Assembly: GCA_025716815.1 (NCBI GenBank)
Contig: JAIXMN010000026.1
Span: 310,001 to 374,000, forward strand
DNA length: 64,000 bases
Source of the DNA: Dichotomocladium elegans
Lineage: Eukaryota > Mucoromycota > Mucoromycetes > Mucorales > Lichtheimiaceae
Direction of reading: 5' to 3'
A program made the position numbers and the translations under genes. Shown piece by piece: positions 1 to 11,795 of this stretch. The notes beneath the pieces were generated by a model. It did no database searches. It saw only the letters and a list, made by a program, of their open reading frames with translations, and had not been told where the DNA came from. Numbering within the stretch: position 1 is the stretch's first letter; the number at the start of each line of letters is the position of its first letter.

Positions 1-222
1 ACGCAACCAAGCGAACAGGGAGGAGGATTCCATAGCGAACAAAAACGCTTGGTATACATCGAATGGTATGGAGAGCTTTGGCGACAAAGGACGCAGAAGA
101 GGAAATTGAAGGTGGCTCCGGTGCGAAGCATTTTGCGTAAGCGAGCTATCCCAGATGAGTTGAATGTTCCTTATAGCCTGAAACATCCTCTTTTTTCCTT
201 TACCAATTCCTCACGACTGTAG
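1..222 (+). CDS. Possible 3' end of an unidentified gene cut by the left edge
   Basis: Frame 1 is open from the first base to a TAG at 220-222, giving about 73 codons with no start inside the window. The reading has ordinary amino-acid composition, with a Tyr/Trp-containing stretch followed by a basic stretch (around KRKLKVAPVRSILRKR). It therefore looks more like the C-terminus of a real protein than chance sequence. I do not recognise the family. A second frame is also open for 36 codons, so the call rests on length and composition only. An AATAAA-like string near 279 could serve as a polyadenylation signal. Confidence 0.35.
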   Translation, partial: TQPSEQGGGFHSEQKRLVYIEWYGELWRQRTQKRKLKVAPVRSILRKRAIPDELNVPYSLKHPLFSFTNSSRL

Positions 223-1639
223 TTGGAATCGAATGTGCTAGTTTATAGCAAGTCAGTTATCGTGTTCGAGCGTTAACGTAAATAAACCGTTACTCTGCTC
301 GTTGTGGCCGCACCAGGCGGGGAATCGAGGACGTTAGTGATGTGCCATTGATAGAGGTATCGTCTGAAAGGGTGCAGGGCGATGCTTCTGTCAGCACCAG
401 CGTGGGGTCACGAGGCGGCATCTTGTTCTTCAAGGAGAGACAGGGAAAGAAAAGAAGAAAGCAAACAAAATTGTTTTTTGCGCGGGGGGACCGGAATCGA
501 TTCGTTTTTGGGACAGAAAAGTCCGATAAACATTCCGAGTTCCGTTCCTTCCGAATTATCAAATCCAACCGCTGGAACCGAGATAAAGTGATCTGAGAGA
601 AGTGTTTGTCAGCAATCTCCAACCCGGTAGTAATGACGATATGTGATTCCCACTGCGCTTGAGGAGATGTGATAATGCCATCGAAGGGTATTGTTCATTC
701 GAAACATAAACAAATGCATCAATATACAGTAGTTAAGGTGTGCATCTTAACTCGATTTATCCGTCAGAGCTCTTCACCAAACAGCGCTGGAAGACGTTAC
801 CGATGCGGACTCCCGACTGGCCGTCCATGCAATGGTGACTCTTTGCTAATAACTAAGACTTAAAGTTCTTCATTTGCTCATCCATCCGCCTGCTGGTCGG
901 AATGCGTAAAGCTCTAACTTAGGCTGTATCTGCTCCGCGGCGCTGCAGGAAGGTTTTCCTGCACTATCTCAATCGAGACTGAAAACGGCGGTCACGTGCG
1001 TTGCTTGGGACTTTTGTCGTTGACAAGCGCAAGCAGCAACGCCCATGATACATATCAAAATGATTCATGTGTGGGTACGAGGGGAAGCACTGGTGCCAGC
1101 CGACATAGCAGTTGCTGGATACCACCATGCACACCATGTATTATTGCTATCAGACTAGGTAGTTCATTCAAATTTTTCCTTGGGCATTTCAGGCATTCTG
1201 GATATATTGTTCTGCAGAAATCAAACACAACCCTTGCCGATTCACATGCTGGAGATGACTTCGACATTATTTTAGGTTTTGTGTATCAGATGCTCTACAT
1301 ATTTCATGCCATCTTTGATTTCTGGACGAATGTGACTCTGTATTGGCGGAAGGGGAGGAGGCTATGGGCTCTTGTATCATGGCATTCTGAATCAAAGAAG
1401 TTGGGCGGAGGTGATAGTTGCTAATTTATTTGTCTCTACGAGAACATCCAATGGGCAGCCATCCTGCCTGTAAAACGCGAAACATCTGTTTTCCATATTA
1501 AGGCGACACCGCACGTTGGATGTTCTTATCCTGTGGAACCGTCACCCCGATTTTGGTGTCGCACAGTAACTCTTTTTATGTCCCACATATTTATCCGTTT
1601 GTCGACCTTCTTCCTCTGTACCTTGTTCTGTAAACAGCA
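223..1639. other. Intergenic, no supported gene
   Basis: Several short open frames occur on both strands (for example around 996-1424), but none shows a recognisable motif, a splice-consistent extension or a clear start. The 3' part is presumably the septin promoter and 5' leader. Nothing else was identified. Confidence 0.5.
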
Positions 1640-3538
1640 ATGCCTTTGGTAAATCTGGGAACGAAAAAAGAACTAGGGATGTTGCAACCACCGGCCTCTA
1701 ACTAATAAATTTGTCTCTCTAGGAACACGCGCTTCAAACTCGGTAAGTCTTTTGTTGCTGACAAGGGGCGAGCACCAATGACCCTGACGATTTGTTTTCA
1801 TTGCCGTGCGTTTGAAAAGAGGACGGTTCCCCAATCCCGGGCCCTGGAAACAAGCGCCCGCTCGCCCTGTTCAATTGACAGCACCGTTGGGCATGGACAT
1901 GCTCCCACGCCAAATGCATATGCGCACGAAGCGGAAACCATATCAGCTCAACGTCATGGTTGTAGGCAAGTCCGAGTGTGGCAAGAAGAAGAGGACAGAG
2001 AAAGATAGATTGTGCATGGGAGCTATCATTTTGTGCTCTTAACGGAGGATATGTGTCTCATTTACTGCTGCTAATCTTTTAGGAGAGTCTGGTCTCGGTA
2101 AATCAACATTCATGAACACGCTCTTTTGCACGGATTTGAAGGATACGAACGTGCCCAAGGTGCCGCAGGATACGAAGACGGTGGCGATTTCACCTACCTA
2201 TTTTGATCTCGAGGAAGAGGGGGTCAAGCTTCGTTTGTGCCTCGTTGACACACCAGGCTTCGGTGACAGACTGAACCGTCAGGAAGAGTAGGTAAATCTA
2301 CCTTTTTTCCGAAAAAATGCGATGGAAAAGAAGCCTCAAAGTATAACCTTTGCTTCCTCCTTTCTCTCCTCAAAAAACACACATCCTTCCTTTCCTTAGT
2401 GTGCAACCCATTCTGGACTATATTGACCAGCAATATGCGGCATATTACGAAGCAGAGAAGCATTCTGGGTTCCGCCAGAGCATCAACGACACACGTGTCC
2501 ATGCTGTGATATACTTTATCTCACCCACCGGCCACAGTATGAAGGAGCTCGACATTTTGACCTTGAAGGATTTATCTGCCAAAGTCGTTGTGATCCCGGT
2601 CATTGCAAAGGCGGACACGATGACGCAGAACGAAAAGGCCATGTTTAAAAAGACAGTGAGTGGAGCATCCTTGAGGAACGGGATGAATGCTTTTCGTATT
2701 GATATAGAAAACTCATCCCTTTTGAAAAAGATTCTGGAGGATTTGGAATTGCACAACATTCCTATCTATCCTCATGCTTATCCCGATGATCACCGGGATG
2801 ATCTGTACGAGATGACAGTTAGTTGCTTCGATCTTCATCGGTTCATCTTGCGAGTGTACTGATGTGTTCTCCTATAAACTATAGCAGCACGTTCCGTTTG
2901 CTGTTATGGGCAGCGACACGGATGTCCTCCTTCCAGATGGTAAAAGGCTCCGGGGTCGAGAGTACCGATGGGGTGTCGTTGAAGGTGAGGAAAAAAGATT
3001 GACAGTGGTGTTCCAAGCTCAGAATTAACCTCTATTCTCCTTTCCTCCCTAACCTACCCTTTTGTGGTGCAGTTGAGAATCCACTTCACTCTGATATGGT
3101 GCATCTGAGGCGGCTGCTGATAGAAGAATGCCTACATGAACTTGGAGACATTACACATCAACGCCATTATCATGAATATCGCGCTGACAAATTGGAAACA
3201 GATGGCATCCAGGATAGCTTAATGAAATGTGACGATGACTACGATGCCGTTATCGACGACATGCATCGAAAGCTGACGATGGAGATGAGCGAGCGTGAAG
3301 AAGTCATTCGCAAGAAGTTTGTCGATTTAGTGCAGGCTACTGAGGACGATCTAAAATTGCGCGAGAAAGAGCTACAACGCAAGCGTGACGAAATGATGCA
3401 GGATCTAGAAGAGCAGCAGCGCCAGATTGCACAACTCGAGGAAGATCTCAACGAGAAACTCAAATTGCGGTACGTGGATCATTTATGCTAAAATATGGTA
3501 CAGGCATATTCTCATTGTTCCATTATAGCGCCAAATAA
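1640..3538 (+). CDS. Septin GTPase with C-terminal coiled coil
   Basis: This gene encodes a filament-forming septin GTPase of the cell cortex and septum. Proposed exons are 1640-1648, 1723-1742, 1820-1965, 2083-2287, 2400-2817, 2885-2984, 3073-3469 and 3529-3538, giving 434 residues. The P-loop GESGLGKS (residues 59-66) is split by an intron, DTPGFGD is at 113-119 and AKAD at 195-198. The septin-unique region follows, then a charged heptad-like coiled coil from about residue 340. The first two mini-exons are inferred because their phases fit; an alternative start is the ATG at 1893. The end is also uncertain: reading through the last donor gives a stop at 3489-3491. The P-loop intron (1966-2082) starts with GCAAGT, a GC-AG intron. 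The gene converges with the hybrid kinase downstream, about 250 bp away. I cannot assign the septin subgroup. Confidence 0.9.
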
Positions 3539-3790
3539 GAATTTCTTTATGTAATACGTACTCCAAATTATGGAAAATAAATACTGTAGTGATTAGTATA
3601 TTGCATTGTGAATCGGTTTGTATGCGTGTTTTTATTTAAGGCTTTGAATAGGTGCGGCACGTCAATCATGCCATAGATCCTTATGACCCGACTGGTATGC
3701 TATTGTTCAAGAAAATTCGACGCTATCAGTATGCAAATAATACGTTGTGCGATAATAACATCAGAGAGCGCTATCGATATAAAGCGCAAG

Positions 3791-6700
3791 TTATGTACTT
3801 GGATTATTGTTTGTGCAATATTTTCGCAAGGCATCAATCAAGGACTTGTTATTGACAGGTTTCGTCAGATATCTATTCTTTACATTAGCGGCCGTTCTTT
3901 ATACCCGGATCTAGACCATCTTATTACCCGTCCATCCCGGCCTGGAGGCATAACTCCCGCGCGCTGTCTTGTATATCAGCTGTCAGCGCAACGATCGGGA
4001 ACCGCACTGAACGTCCTGTCTGCTTCTCAAGTTTTCGTATCTTTCGTGTTGCTTCTACGCCATCACACTAAAAGGACACATAACGCTTGTAATTAGAGAT
4101 TGGTCTTGCTACGTACATCTTTGTCCGACGTTTCTAAGGTGGTACCTGCGGCATATGGTGATCAAAGAAGCCCATCTGGAAATGCCCCGGCGGATGTTTG
4201 AACCATGCGTCCACAGCCTCTTGACCGTTATTTGCGCAGTGTACTTTGAATCCAAAACGCGTCAATTGTTTGAGGAGTAATTTCTGGGCCACAGGATTGT
4301 CTAGTTCAAGCACAGATACGTAACAGAGATATCCGCCATCAGAATCAGTATAAGTGCCATATTCGTTTTTTTTTTTAAAAAAAAAACCTTCTGCGGCCAA
4401 AACATGCATCGTACTGAAAAGTGCGCGCTCCTCCTCCGTTATGCTCGATACTGCCTTGCCTGAGATGCGCTTGTCGGACATTAATGATCGCGAAGGGCCG
4501 ATGGTTTTCCCAGGGACATCCGTATCTAACAAGGTGCAAGGATAATTGAACACTTCTATCATTATCCTTAACAGTTTGCGCCGTCGGATCGGAACTGCCA
4601 TCCGGTATGCCTTTTGGTGGTTGGGGAGTTCGGTCACAGATAGCCCGGTGGATACAGTAGGTTGAGGCGCAGGTAATAGCTGTGGCGAAAGGATAGCGAC
4701 TGGGAGGTGTCCGTTCTGGCTATTGCTGCTGCTGGGATAGTGGAGCATAATTACGTTCTTGGCCCTGGAAATAAAATCCAGTAGTTCCTGGGACTGCTCC
4801 AGGAACAGACCTACTATGACAATCCCATAGGTGTCTACAGGAGCTTTTGCGAGCTCCCTCCGCGAACGTACACCGTCGACTACCACCTCCGGCAGCATTT
4901 TCTGTACCATCGTAATTGTCGACAGATGTTTATCGGCTACGAGCACGCGTGCGTTTTTTAACTTGCCCAAAGCACTTTTCAGGCAGAGACGCTCTTTTGT
5001 CTCCTCATCAGCCACAGTAGCGGCTGTAATAGTGAAATGGAAGTTGGACCCTTTGCCTGGGACACTGCTCACGTCAATTTGGCCAGACATCAGTTCTACA
5101 AGCTGCAAGCAGATGGAAAGCCCTAGACCAGTTCCGCCATATTTACGGCTATTGTAATGCTTCGTCAGATAATCCGAAATAAAACACAATACTCATCGAT
5201 ATGATACTTGCGTTGTGCTTCCATCAACCTGCGAGAACGGTACAAAGAGCACCTTGCGCTGCTCCGTACTAATTCCAATACCGGTATCCTTTACTTCAAA
5301 TAGCAGTGGCACCTCATCTGTTTCAACGCTCGCACCATCGCTCATAATGCGCTTGCTTCTATCTATAGAGCATCGGATCGCGATCTCGCCTTCATGGGTA
5401 AACTATCAGCAAACGACAATGGGTACATATGAGTGACGCCCATTTTAAGTTGCCCTAACTTACCTTAATGGCATTCCCCAGCAAATTTATGAGGATCCTA
5501 TATATAGTCAGACAAATTAGTTTCTTGCATAGTGCATTTGTATATAAAAGAGCTTTACTGTCTCAGCCGGTTTGAGTCTGCCATGACAATGGCCGGAACA
5601 TCTTCATCAATCGAGTACGTCACATTAATCCGTTTCTGTAGTGCCATAGCAATCAGCATCTCTACCACATCTGCAATCACATCTGCAACTACTACAGGTG
5701 ATATATCGAGCGCGACTTTGCCAGCTTGCAGTTTTGAGAAGTTCAGTAGATCATCAATTATCTGTAAAAGCATTTCACAGGATTCCTTTGCGGTCCTGAC
5801 CAAGTCTTTCTGCTCTGAGTCAAGCTCCGTTTCCGCCAGCAAAGATATCATGCCGTAGAATCCGGAAAATGGCGTCCGGATTTCGTGAGACATGTTGGCT
5901 AGAAAAATTTCTCGAAGTCGCGTTGCGCGGTCAGCTGCCTCCTTACTGCGCTTGGCATCTTCGAGGGCCTTCTTTTGCATTTCAATCATCCTGGATTTGC
6001 GTATATATTTGTATTCGTGAGAAACTATACCGCTCAATATCCTCTTGCGACTAAAGAGAGCACATACTTCATATTAGCCATGGTCATCTTCTGCCCAGAC
6101 TTGAAAAGAAGAGCGTTGGAGATAGAAATGCCCATCTGTTGGCAAAGCAGACTGAGTACAGTAATGTGTCGTTGCGTGAATATTCCCACAGAGCCTTCAA
6201 CGAATAAGCATCCCACTATAGTGCCTTTGTGCACAATTGGCATGCTGATCACCGCCTTGTTGCCTGCACGCTTAAACCATGGACCGACAGTAAAACGTGG
6301 ATCTTGCTTCACGTTCGAGATAAAAATACTCTCGTTGGTATGAAGCGTGTGGTAGATGATTCGGCTCGAGATAAGGTCGTCATTCTCCGAGAGACGTTTG
6401 GGTGGGTCATAGTATGTCACACCTGGTTTGTTTTGGTTTCCATATGCGTATATAGCATACTGTTCTTCCTTAACGATAATAGCACCGCAATCCGCACCAG
6501 AGTTCTCAAGTATTATACTCATCATAGACGTCAGCAGTCCCTCAAACTTGACTTCGGACGACATGACTTGTGAGCTTTTGAGAATGGAGGCCATATCAAG
6601 CTATCAAGGCGGAATGAGACGTAATGCAGGTTGAGCGTCAATTGTACCTACAATATCGAGAGTCATCAGCGTTTGCTCAGTAGTTGCAGGTGGAATGCTC

Positions 6701-9700
6701 TCTGAGACGGGTGGCTCGTTCACCGTTGTACTGTTATTGTTGGCATCGATTGATGCTGTGGTCCATGCCTGGCTACCGGCAAAGAAAGGGAGCGGGTCTG
6801 TCTGAACACCGACATCATGAATCTCACGGCGTTCATCCGCACGGCCTGTGAGAAGATGGGTGTACTTGTTGCTCACTTGCCTTGCCTTTCCATATGAGCC
6901 GTGACTCATATACAAATCAATGGACTATGTATTATCAGTGATTCCAAGGCGTAGACGGCGAGATAGTGATTTTATATACCTTCTTGATCATAGCTGCAGC
7001 CACATTAAGCATACCGATGCGCTCGTAGAATGAACCGGCGTATTCATGTATGACACATAGTTCGATCAGCCATAAACCCGCCCGTGCTTCATCAATCGCC
7101 TTTTCGTATAGACGGCATGCTTGTACCACATCCTTTTCACTTGTGAACTCTGCATCAAGTGCGGTACAGTACATTTGATAGTTACTCGGGCTCTGTGCAG
7201 CCCATTCTCGGATCAAGTCCTGGTTATACCGCGCCTGGTTCAGAAGATACTGACGGTTTGTACCGGAGTCTGTCAACCGCGCCTTTTGGATCAAAGCGAG
7301 TGAATAATAGAACAGCATCGCGCGCGTGTGCCGATGGCATGGATGGACGTGCAAAGTATTTCTGCATCGGTAACCCATCTCAATGGCAGCGTCAAAATGT
7401 TCGTAGAGTACTAGAGGTATCATTTTGTAGGATTCGTACCAATTTTGCACCATATCAGGATTCGAGCTCTGCTGGCAGCTCTCAAACAAGAAATGATCAT
7501 CGTTAAACCCGTCTTCGCCATCGAACACATTGGGCGTATTCGATAATGTGTGTCCTTGAAGTGCTTTAGCAGCACGTATAATACACATCGCAAAGCAATT
7601 CATGTCAATTGACTGAGACCAGGCGTGGATGTCTTCATAGGTTGATTCTGCTTGACGAAGAGTATCTGATAGGTGATGGCCTTGAAGAAACATGACATTG
7701 CAAATGTGTATCCGGTGGAAATAGAAGTAGATACGATCTCCGCCACACTGCGAGAACTTCATGCCTGCACGAAGCCAGTGCAGCGAATCGCGAAAGTGCA
7801 ACCGCCACTGCGCGAGGAAGACTGAATAAATGCTGTACGCACGTCCTTTATCAATATTGGTCCCAAATTTGTCAGTTAAGGCAAGCCCAATACCGCCGAG
7901 TTTCTATAAAAATTATGCACACGTGAGATTAGTTTAATTTAACATACCAATCCTTCATTCCATATTACTTCTGCGAAATGGTATTTCTTATATTTGTAGG
8001 CAAAGCATGAGCCTGCAAACATGCATGCAATGCCAGAGACTGTGGTGGGGCCATATTTCAGAGTGATAAACATCATTCGGGCTGACCAATAAAATAATTC
8101 GCGCTTTTGATCACTCCAGTAAGATAATGTAAGTCTATAAACATGTTGGTTAGCTCTAGGACTTTTTGGTTCTCTTCACTGTTGGCGAGTTGTTCCCGCC
8201 CCCTCCTTACAGCTCCTCCATGATCCCCATTGTGCCAAGTAGCAATGGACAATTGGACTCTTCCATATCAAGCATTGAGGCTAGATCAATCTTCTCAATG
8301 CATTGTTCAAGCTTATAATATTGGAGGTCCAACGACTCGTCCGACGTGTCCATCTTGAATCGCTCCGTGCCAAGTTCATCTAGGCATTCGAATAATGCAT
8401 CGACACCACGGGAGTGCATTTGCATACTGAAATAATAACGTGCTTGGATTCGATATGCCGGGACCCGGTCACCGGGTGATTTCGAATATCGAAAGATCTC
8501 CCCTAAGAGCTTCTCAGTTTCTTCGTATTCGCCTACTGCCCAGCTAAGAGAAGCTGCGTTTGAGTATAAGTGAAGCGTCGTCTGGTAATCAGTCTCCCAT
8601 TCATTCTTGTCGGGAACTTCCAGCTGGATGGCCAGCATATAATATTTGTATGCCATGACCTGTGCACCCGAATGTCGACCGCGATCGCCAGCCTCAATGA
8701 GAGTTTTACGGTAGAGAGTTTTATCTTCGAGCTTCATCAACATATGGGAACATTTGATCAAATGGTCTGCTACAAGAAATGAATCCATGTCTTTCTCTAT
8801 CAAAATAGCAGGATTAATCTGCCCATTCTGCATACTGTCGGACTTTGTATGTCACCTTTCATTAAATGCCGGGCAATCGTCAAGTGGATCGCTTCCCGGG
8901 AACATTGATCAACCAGCTCCCCAGCAGCTTGGCAGATACGATCATGAGTCCATTTGAATTCGTCTGATCCAATCGGAAGGATATAGCCTTCTTGGATAGC
9001 TGCCTGTAATCCACTAAGTGGGTCAGTACTTATAGATGATGCCGATGCAGAGGACCGGTTCGTCTTTGACCGTCCTTCGTGCTTTTGTAGCGATCGTTCG
9101 AGACATGCAAAATTTTCTTGGGCGGCCGACATCATGAGGCTTCTAACAGTTGACCAGGAAAATGTATCACCTATGAACGAAGCCCATTTCAGTAGCGCCT
9201 GACCGGCTACGGGAAGTTCCTTCAATCGTGCGACCAAGAATGCCACATCAAGCTGTTGAACGTTGCTGTCGAAAATACTGGCGTCGTGTATCTCTTTAAT
9301 GCTGTATTCCCACGAGTTGTTTTCCCAGTCGAAGTAAATAAGTTTTTTACGTTCGAGGGTGCGAAGAAGCTGAGTAGCATAGAATACATTGCCGTGGGTC
9401 TTCTCATATACAACTTGTACGAGAGGTACCACTGACTCGCGATCAACTTCTTTGGACCGATGTAGAGTGTCACATATAAAGTCACACATCGAGTCAAGGT
9501 CGAGCGGTTCAAGCTTGAGAATATGGACATTAGCGATGCGGTTCTCAAGTAGAGTATTTACGGAAACACCGAGTTCTTCATCTCGATATGAGACAAAAAT
9601 CAGAATGGGGACCTTTGATTGCACCAGGGATTCCATGAGCTCCATTGATGGTTCGTCTGAAGTCGTGGTCAGACTCTAGAAGTTTACAAGACCCATCATC

Positions 9701-11795
9701 AAGGTTGGCCTACCTGCTAGATGGATATCGTCTACGAACTATCCGCAACAATCATAATTATAAATGTCAAATTCATAACTTCTTGTATTTGACTTACCAG
9801 CGTGGTCATACTCCACCGCGTAATTGCCCTAAATACCTCCACATAAAGATTATGAAAACGAGCTCGTGTCTCTATATTATCGATCTGCATCTCTTTCTTC
9901 CCGTCATTTTTGAAAACCATATCATCATCGTGATTGTCCAAGAGCGGTCTGAGTTCGGGAACATAGTCGGCCAATAGTTGTATATTGCAGAACTGAGCTC
10001 CAAGTGAGGTCTGAAGATGTTGATAAAATCCGCGCATATCCTCTTCACTTTCAGAAAGGATTTGCTGCAAAATCTGGGAAAGTGACTTCAGTATCGCGCT
10101 ATAAGGCACCTTGTTGCATGAATCAAATTTGGTAATAGCAACGTAACTGATGGTATTCTCAGTAAATGGGATGCGTCTGCAATGGATTAAAGATATGCAG
10201 TAACTTACCCGTGCTGCCTAGCAGTCGGTTGGACTGCGGTGAGCAAAGTTGATTTTCCAATACCACCGGGTCCATATACACCGACAATAGTAGCACCAAG
10301 CCGGTTATTCGCCCGTCTATTTGTGTTATTGCTCGTGCTTGCTAGATCACTTGTTGTATCCAAAGTACTGTAGAGACTCGGGGATGATATGGATTTTCCA
10401 TAGCTACTATGCTCAGACAAGGACAATATGTCGCTTGTGGTATCATATTCCATGAACCTTGAATGGTTGCTGCTTATGGTGGGGCGACTCACTGTTCGAT
10501 AATACCCAGCCGTACGCTCAATAATGTAAGTCATTTCCGATATAGCAGGCTGGCGACCGTAGATAGCTTTGGGCAGAGTGAATACAGATGCAACATCACG
10601 CTTAGCAAGTTCGAAAGAGGAGATAGTAGACTGATAGAGAGTCATAATAGCTTAATATTATTTTTACATATTCCATGATGCGTGTGGGGATTCATTACCT
10701 CTTCTTCTAAGCGCCGGAGGCACTCTCTAAGATCCGCCCGGATGCCACGTGCACTTGCATATCGATCGTCTGGCGCCTGAAATCAAAATGAGATATTTTG
10801 TTCATTTCACGGGTTATCGATGTGTACTCTCCAGTTTACCTTTTGTGTCATTTTTTCAACGATTTTACCGAGTATTTCAGGCACGCTAAGCTGTAATTCA
10901 TGAGCAGGCTGGATTTTGCGGCTAAGAATGCCATTCAAAATGTCTAATGGGCCGCCTTCAAAGGGTGGTCTCCCCGTCAGAAGGACAAAGAAAACGATCC
11001 CAAGCGAATAAATGTCCGATCGATGGTCCGGCGTGTATGTCGTTCGGCCAGTCTGCTCTGGGCTCATATAAACTAGTAAATCATCCTTGTTGGATGTTTT
11101 GCGCCACCCCTCGCTCGTCAGCAGCAGGTCTTTGTTTCCCGACGAGCCGATGAGATTCCATATTTTTACGCGATCGACAGCACAGCAAAAGGCCGAGAGT
11201 CGCACCTGGCCGTGAATGATCGAGTGGCGGTGGATAAAATCGAGGCAATCGGTGCACTGGGTGGCGAAGCGCAAAAAGGCGCCAATGTCGTACGATGTAG
11301 GCAATTTTTGTGAGTGCTGGTGATCATCATTGTAAATTGCGACCGTCAGGCCGCTTGGTAAAAGTAGGAACTCGAATGGCCGTACTGCACCCAATAATAA
11401 ATATCTTAATATTTCCTGCACACCATTCTCTCTCTCTCTCCTCGTGCTTACCGAGATAGGTCGGACCGTCGGTGTATTGATACAACCGTTTCATTAAATA
11501 AAATTCACGCTCCAGACGTAAGGACTGAGGAGACACTTTGGCTACGATCGGCTGCTTCGTGGCGATTCTAGAAGATTAATGCAGAAGAAACGTGTGACTT
11601 TAAGAGTCTTCATTTTTGCTCGATCTGCACTGGCATTTACTTGTATCCGTAAGCAAGAGTGATGTTGTCGTCATGACTAGCTGCTGAGCTTTTGAAATGG
11701 TAGCCAGGAATATGGAGATCACCAATGAGCAGACAGGTGCTAGACATGCTCGGAGTATCGGTGGCAATGGAGCTGCCCGACTCCGAGTAGGACAT
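3791..11795 (-). CDS. Hybrid histidine kinase, Chk1/Mak2/Mak3 type (group X), copy 1
   Basis: This gene encodes a large sensor kinase of the fungal phosphorelay; family members signal oxidative stress through Ypd1. The 20 exons are 11795-11641, 11567-11452, 11384-10840, 10776-10699, 10630-10209, 10146-9798, 9738-9714, 9656-8856, 8796-8211, 8134-7969, 7903-6980, 6924-6652, 6600-6068, 5990-5559, 5497-5464, 5402-5212, 5148-4388, 4300-4146, 4067-3928 and 3872-3791 (2,255 residues). Domains in order are: Ser/Thr kinase-like (about 55-300, lacking HRD and DFG); AAA-type NTPase with Walker [10 protein letters not shown] and Walker B FVDD; a long helical-repeat-like region; GAF (about 1485-1655); HisKA with SHEIRTP (His about 1693); HATPase with DTGIGIS and GGTGLGLSI; a degenerate receiver; and a complete receiver (Asp about 2177 in FFDHHMP, Thr in VALTAD, Lys in LTKP). 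The start was chosen because LHIPGYHFK near the N-terminus matches copy 2. Intron 5211-5149 is GC-AG. Confidence 0.93.
4366..4386. repeat. T11-A10 palindrome at a splice donor
   Basis: A run of 11 T followed by 10 A lies directly at the 5' end of the intron 4387-4301 of the minus-strand hybrid kinase. On the coding strand the donor therefore reads G|GTTTTTTTTT followed by an A run. The arms could form an A-U hairpin in the pre-mRNA or a cruciform in DNA. Confidence 0.85.

Noticed and set aside
996..1424. 142-codon plus-strand frame near the left edge
   Set aside because: No ATG in good context (it opens with GTG), no motif, and an overlapping open frame exists on the other strand.
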